Assembly: GCA_038534295.1 (NCBI GenBank)
Contig: JBCAXA010000001.1
Coordinates: 558,001 to 622,000 of the forward strand
DNA: 64,000 nucleotides
DNA from: JBCAXA01 sp038534295
Lineage (GTDB): Bacteria > Pseudomonadota > Gammaproteobacteria > Steroidobacterales > Woeseiaceae
Direction: 5' to 3'
A model generated the notes under the pieces. It had not been told where the DNA came from, searched no databases, and saw only the letters and a list, made by a program, of their open reading frames with translations. Within the stretch, counting starts at the first letter, position 1; every line of letters begins with the position of its first letter. Below are positions 60,371 through 64,000 of this stretch, one piece after another. A program made the position numbers and the translations under genes.

Positions 60371-61609
60371 TCAAAAATGACCCTGGAACCACGCCTTCAT
60401 GCGTGACCAAACGTCGCGAACACCGCCGCTCTCGGAGCCGCGGTATTCTTGCTCGTGCATGCGTTCGTGGCCGTACAGCAACAGCCCAACGCCAGTGGCG
60501 TGAATCGGGTTGCGAACGACCTCGGCAAGACCGGTGACAAACTGCGGCGAGCCGAGCCGCACCGGCATGTGAAACACTTCTTCGGCGAGCTCGACAGCGC
60601 CTTCCATCTTGGCGCTGCCGCCGGTGATGACGACGCCGGCGGCAACCTGCTCTTCAAATCCGCTGCGCCGAAGCTCGTCGCGCACGAGGCAGAACAGCTC
60701 TTCGTAACGAGGCTCGACGACCTCGGCGAGCGTTTGCCGGGCGAGTCGACGTGGTGGCCGGTCCCCGACGCTCGGTACCTCGATGGTCTCGTCCGCGTTG
60801 GCGAGCTGCGACAACGCACAGGCGTACTTGATCTTGATGTCCTCGGCGTACGGCTTTGGCGTGCGCATCGACACAGCGATGTCGTTACTGACTTGGTCGC
60901 CTGCGATCGGGATCACCGCGGTATGCCGAATGGCGCCACCCAAAAACACCGCGATATCGGTCGTGCCGCCGCCGATATCGACGATGCAGGCGCCGAGCTC
61001 TTTCTCGTCCTCGGTCAACACGGCATAGCTCGAGGCGAGTTGCTCAAGCACGATGTCATCGACCGCGAGGCCGCAGCGCTGCACACACTTGACGATGTTC
61101 TGCGCCGCGCTCTCGGCGCCGGTCACCATGTGTACTTTGGCCTCCATGCGCACACCGGACATTCCAACCGGTTCGCGAATACCGTCCTGCGAATCGATGA
61201 TGAATTCCTGCGGCAGGATGTGGAGGATCTTCTGATCGGCCGGTATCGCGACGGCACGCGCGGCGTCGATAACGCGCTCGACATCGCCAACGCTGACTTC
61301 TTTGTCGCGAATCGCGACGATGCCGTGTGAATTCAGACTGCGGATGTGACTGCCCGCGATACCGGCATAAACCGAGTGAATATCGCAGCCGGCCATCAGC
61401 TCGGCTTCTTCAACGGCACGCTGGATCGAGTGCACGGTCGACTCGATGTTTACCACCACACCTTTTTTGAGACCGCGTGATGGGTGTGAGCCAATACCGA
61501 CGACCTCGATGGTTTCGTCCTCGCTGACTTCGCCGACAATTGCGACGATCTTCGACGTGCCGATGTCGAGACCTACGATCAAGTTTTTGTCGCTACGTCT
61601 GCTGCTCAT
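60371..61609 (-). CDS. ftsA: Cell division protein FtsA
   Basis: A 412-residue actin-like tether of FtsZ. Phosphate loops are VGLDIGTSKIVAIVG near residue 15 and CIVDIGGGTTDIAVF near 210. The 1C domain contains SVYAGIAGSHIRSLNSHGIV. The C-terminal amphipathic helix VWSRMKAWFQGHF binds the membrane. Its start overlaps the ftsQ stop by 4 bp. Confidence 0.97.
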   Translation of the reverse strand: MSSRRSDKNLIVGLDIGTSKIVAIVGEVSEDETIEVVGIGSHPSRGLKKGVVVNIESTVHSIQRAVEEAELMAGCDIHSVYAGIAGSHIRSLNSHGIVAIRDKEVSVGDVERVIDAARAVAIPADQKILHILPQEFIIDSQDGIREPVGMSGVRMEAKVHMVTGAESAAQNIVKCVQRCGLAVDDIVLEQLASSYAVLTEDEKELGACIVDIGGGTTDIAVFLGGAIRHTAVIPIAGDQVSNDIAVSMRTPKPYAEDIKIKYACALSQLANADETIEVPSVGDRPPRRLARQTLAEVVEPRYEELFCLVRDELRRSGFEEQVAAGVVITGGSAKMEGAVELAEEVFHMPVRLGSPQFVTGLAEVVRNPIHATGVGLLLYGHERMHEQEYRGSESGGVRDVWSRMKAWFQGHF

Positions 61610-62421
61610 TCCGCCGCCTTGCTCGCCGCCAACACCGGACGCGTCGACGGATCGTTGTCGGCGCGGTCACGGTAGTCGTCGTGCTTCCAACCGATCGAAA
61701 AACCGTTCGAATAACGCATATCCACGAAATCGATGTCTTCCTGACGCCGGCTCACCAGCTGCGAGACAATCGTCAAAAACCGTTCACCGCGCTCGTCAAC
61801 GTCGCGGCGACCGAGCCGCACGTCGACGCCGTTTGCAAGCGTCAGTCGCCAAGAACCACGCTCATCGAGTTCGACTGACGAGAGCCGCAGTCCGGCCTGC
61901 ACGAGCCGGCCGTGCATTGCGAGGTATCGCCGTGCGACAACATCCGACGACCCTTCTGGCCCCGAGAGCCGCGGCAGTTCCGTCGGTATGTGTCTGGCGC
62001 CGTTCACGAACAGCTCACCGCGCGTATTCAGAAGGCCGTCCTCGCCCCAGCGCGCCGCTGGGACCTGCTCGACGACCAGCACTTGCACACGATCGGGCCA
62101 ACGACGGCGCACGACAGCAACGTCCACCCAGTCCAAGGCCTCGAGCGAGGCCCGCATGGCGCCGAGATCGACGCTGGCGAAACCGGCCTCGAGGTACGGC
62201 TCGGCAGCCGCAAGAATCTGCATTTGCGAAACCCGCTGCAGCGGCGCTTCGAGATCGAGCGCGCGGATCGGCGAGTTCAGCGCCAGCGTGCCGGCAACGA
62301 ACACGACGTAGCAGCCGGCCGCCGTCAACAGCAGTGCCAGCACCGGCTTCCAAGGCAGCGTGACGCGGACCCGCGGCTCGCTGCGCTTGGCTTTTTTGCG
62401 CCGCGCTTGCTTAGCCGCCAT
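61606..62421 (-). CDS. ftsQ: Cell division protein FtsQ
   Basis: A 271-residue divisome protein with a Lys/Arg-rich cytoplasmic tail (AAKQARRKKAKRSEPRVRV), one TM helix (about residues 28-48), a POTRA domain (LEAPLQRVSQMQILAAAEPY and onward) and the beta domain with WGEDGLLNTRGELF and the later EDIDFVDMRYSNGFSIGW. It bridges FtsBL and peptidoglycan synthesis. It overlaps ddlB by 11 bp. Confidence 0.95.
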   Translation of the reverse strand: MAAKQARRKKAKRSEPRVRVTLPWKPVLALLLTAAGCYVVFVAGTLALNSPIRALDLEAPLQRVSQMQILAAAEPYLEAGFASVDLGAMRASLEALDWVDVAVVRRRWPDRVQVLVVEQVPAARWGEDGLLNTRGELFVNGARHIPTELPRLSGPEGSSDVVARRYLAMHGRLVQAGLRLSSVELDERGSWRLTLANGVDVRLGRRDVDERGERFLTIVSQLVSRRQEDIDFVDMRYSNGFSIGWKHDDYRDRADNDPSTRPVLAASKAAE

Positions 62422-63349
62422 GGTTGGCCCTCGCCGGAACCGGCAGTGCGATCGGTGCCGTTGCCAATATCGCTAGACACAGTTCGGTGAAATCCATGCC
62501 CCGTGCCGCGGCTGCCATCGGCACCAATGAGTGATCGGTCATGCCGGGCACCGTGTTTACCTCGATCACCTGCATGGCGCCGGCGGCGTCGGCGATGAAG
62601 TCGACCCGCCCCCAGCCATGACAGCCGAGCGCATCGAAGGCGGCGAGCGCGAGCGTCGCCAGTTCAGCCTCAGCCGCGCCGGTCAGCGCCGGACAGATGT
62701 AACGCGTGGTATCGGCGTTGTACTTCGCCTCGTAGTCATAAAAAACGCGCGGCGTTTCGATGCGAATCGATGGCAAAACGTCGCGACCAAGCACCGTTAC
62801 GGTGTATTCGCTGCCAGCGACGAAGCTTTCAATCAGCACGCGCGACTCCACCGCTCGCGCTGCATCGACCGCAGCGGCGAGGTCGGCCGGCTCATCGACG
62901 CGGCTCATGCCAACGCTGGAGCCTTGCGACGCCGGCTTGACGAACACGGGCCAGCCGAGATTCGGATCCGTTGGAACGGCATCGTTGACGCCGAGCTCGA
63001 CCCAATCGGGTGTCGGCAGCTCGGCGTGCCGAAACAGCAATTTGCTGACCACCTTGTCCATCGCCAATGCCGACGCGCGCACGTCGCAACCCGTGTACGG
63101 AATGCCGAGCAGGTCGAGCGCGCCCTGCAAACGGCCGTCTTCGCCGCCCGGTCCGTGCAAGACGTTAAAGACGCAGTCGATACGGGCGTTAACGAGCCAA
63201 TCCAGCGACTGCTCGCTCGGATCGTAGGCCACGACGTTGATACCGGCGCGTTCGAGCGCCGTCAGGACGGCCGCTTGCGAGCGCAACGACACCTCACGCT
63301 CCGGCGAATCGCCGCCACCGGCGACCGCGATGCGCACGATGGCGTTCAT
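62411..63349 (-). CDS. ddlB: D-alanine-D-alanine ligase
   Basis: A 312-residue ATP-grasp enzyme making the D-Ala-D-Ala dipeptide of peptidoglycan. Motifs are VAGGDSPEREVSLRSQ, FNVLHGPGGEDGRLQG, PVFVKPASQGSSVGMSRV and GRVDFIADAAGAMQVIEVNT, then PGMTDHSLVPMAA. It lies between murB and ftsQ with short overlaps on both sides, the normal dcw order. Confidence 0.97.
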   Translation of the reverse strand: MNAIVRIAVAGGGDSPEREVSLRSQAAVLTALERAGINVVAYDPSEQSLDWLVNARIDCVFNVLHGPGGEDGRLQGALDLLGIPYTGCDVRASALAMDKVVSKLLFRHAELPTPDWVELGVNDAVPTDPNLGWPVFVKPASQGSSVGMSRVDEPADLAAAVDAARAVESRVLIESFVAGSEYTVTVLGRDVLPSIRIETPRVFYDYEAKYNADTTRYICPALTGAAEAELATLALAAFDALGCHGWGRVDFIADAAGAMQVIEVNTVPGMTDHSLVPMAAAARGMDFTELCLAILATAPIALPVPARANHGG

Positions 63350-64000
63350 GCCGGCTCTCCAAGCATGCGAACTTCGTGCACGAGCTCAACGCCATGCTCT
63401 TGCGCAACGGTCGATTGCACCGTTTCGATCAGCTGCTCGATGTCGGCCGCCGTTGCGCCATCCGCATTGATGATGAAATTCGCGTGCTTGGGCGATACCT
63501 GTGCGCCACCGAGCCGCGTACCTTTCAGACCAGCCGCCTCGATGAGCCGCGCGGCGTGGTCGCCCGGTGGGTTGCGGAACACTGAGCCGCAGCTCGGCAG
63601 ACCCAAGGGCTGCGTCGCTTTACGCCGCTCAAGGAGTGCTGCCATCTCGGCCGCCTCATCGGGTCCTGCGTCGGCAAATTCGAAACAGGCCTCGGTAAAC
63701 CACTCGGCGCCCGGACCACTGACCTCGCGATAACCGACGGCGTAGTCGTTCGGCGTGCGCTCGTGCACGTTGCCGGCCCGGTCAATGGTCGTAACGCCGA
63801 CCACTTGGTCCCAGGTCTCACCGCCGAAGGCACCCGCGTTCATCGTCAGTGCGCCGCCGACAGTGCCGGGAATACCGGCGAAAAAGCCGGCCGGCCCCAG
63901 GCCCCAGGCCGTGACGCGCCGCGCGAGTTGCGTGCATGCAATACCGGCGCCCGCGTGAACGCGGCGTCCCGCGCCGCGCTCAAGCCGATTGAACACTTTC
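63346..64000 (-). CDS. murB: UDP-N-acetylenolpyruvoylglucosamine reductase MurB, partial
   Basis: The C-terminal two thirds (about 217 residues) of the FAD enzyme that makes UDP-MurNAc; the 5' part lies beyond the window. Visible are GLGPAGFFAGIPGTVGGALT with MNAGAFGGE, YAVGYREV, the catalytic serine in PSCGSVFRNP, and SPKHANFIINADGATAADI. The C-terminus ends VHEVRMLGEPA. Its stop overlaps the ddlB start by 4 bp. Confidence 0.96.
   Translation of the reverse strand, partial: KVFNRLERGAGRRVHAGAGIACTQLARRVTAWGLGPAGFFAGIPGTVGGALTMNAGAFGGETWDQVVGVTTIDRAGNVHERTPNDYAVGYREVSGPGAEWFTEACFEFADAGPDEAAEMAALLERRKATQPLGLPSCGSVFRNPPGDHAARLIEAAGLKGTRLGGAQVSPKHANFIINADGATAADIEQLIETVQSTVAQEHGVELVHEVRMLGEPA

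Overview
The window looks like the chromosome of a GC-rich gammaproteobacterium, probably from an environmental or marine lineage near the Xanthomonadales, Nevskiales or Woeseia type of branch. The evidence is gene order: mutS, pncC, recA, recX, alaS, csrA, tRNA-Ser; fmdB, DUF502, aspS, nudB; rluD, pgeF, clpB; sucCD beside pilSR; pilA, pilB, pilC, pilD, coaE, zapD; and a dcw end running murB, ddlB, ftsQ, ftsA, ftsZ, lpxC, dciA, M23 peptidase, secA, mutT. No plasmid, phage, CRISPR array, integrase or transposase was seen.

Layout. (1) 1-7.6 kb: a TonB-dependent receptor under a Zur-like palindrome, then an ABC ATPase and two DUF3526-type permeases, then two small membrane or envelope genes. (2) 7.8-17.7 kb: accessory stretch. 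It holds a MerB-like protein lacking the catalytic Asp, tRNA-Arg(ACG) surrounded by duplicated pieces of itself, a GbsR-type regulator with a cytochrome bd oxidase, a secreted duplicated protein of unknown function and a tricorn-like protease, ending at tRNA-Ser(GCT). The two tRNAs are neighbours in Escherichia coli, so this stretch splits an old linkage. (3) 17.8-27.5 kb: csrA, alaS, lipoprotein, recX, recA, pncC and a glycosyltransferase on the minus strand, divergent from mutS. (4) 27.6-39.8 kb: housekeeping genes (nudB, aspS, clpB, pgeF, rluD, bamD, nadE, sucDC). (5) 39.8-50.2 kb: type IV pilus block, with PilSR, a sigma-54 promoter with a large inverted repeat, two tandem pilins, pilB, pilC and pilD, leading into coaE and zapD. 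(6) 50.2-53.3 kb: small accessory genes, mutT and a 185-bp tandem repeat. (7) 53.3-64 kb: secA and the cell-division / cell-wall cluster read leftward.

Most notable. A c-di-GMP-I (GEMM-I) type riboswitch lies in the leader of the M23 peptidase between dciA and secA. It has a complete aptamer core and a plausible switching helix, and would link c-di-GMP to peptidoglycan remodelling inside the division cluster. Second is the putative Zur-controlled receptor plus DUF3526 exporter-type ABC system, a candidate metal or metallophore pathway. Third are short tandem duplications (174 and 185 bp) that copy the ends of adjacent genes (tRNA-Arg, secA), and single palindromes that may be operators for the accessory genes.
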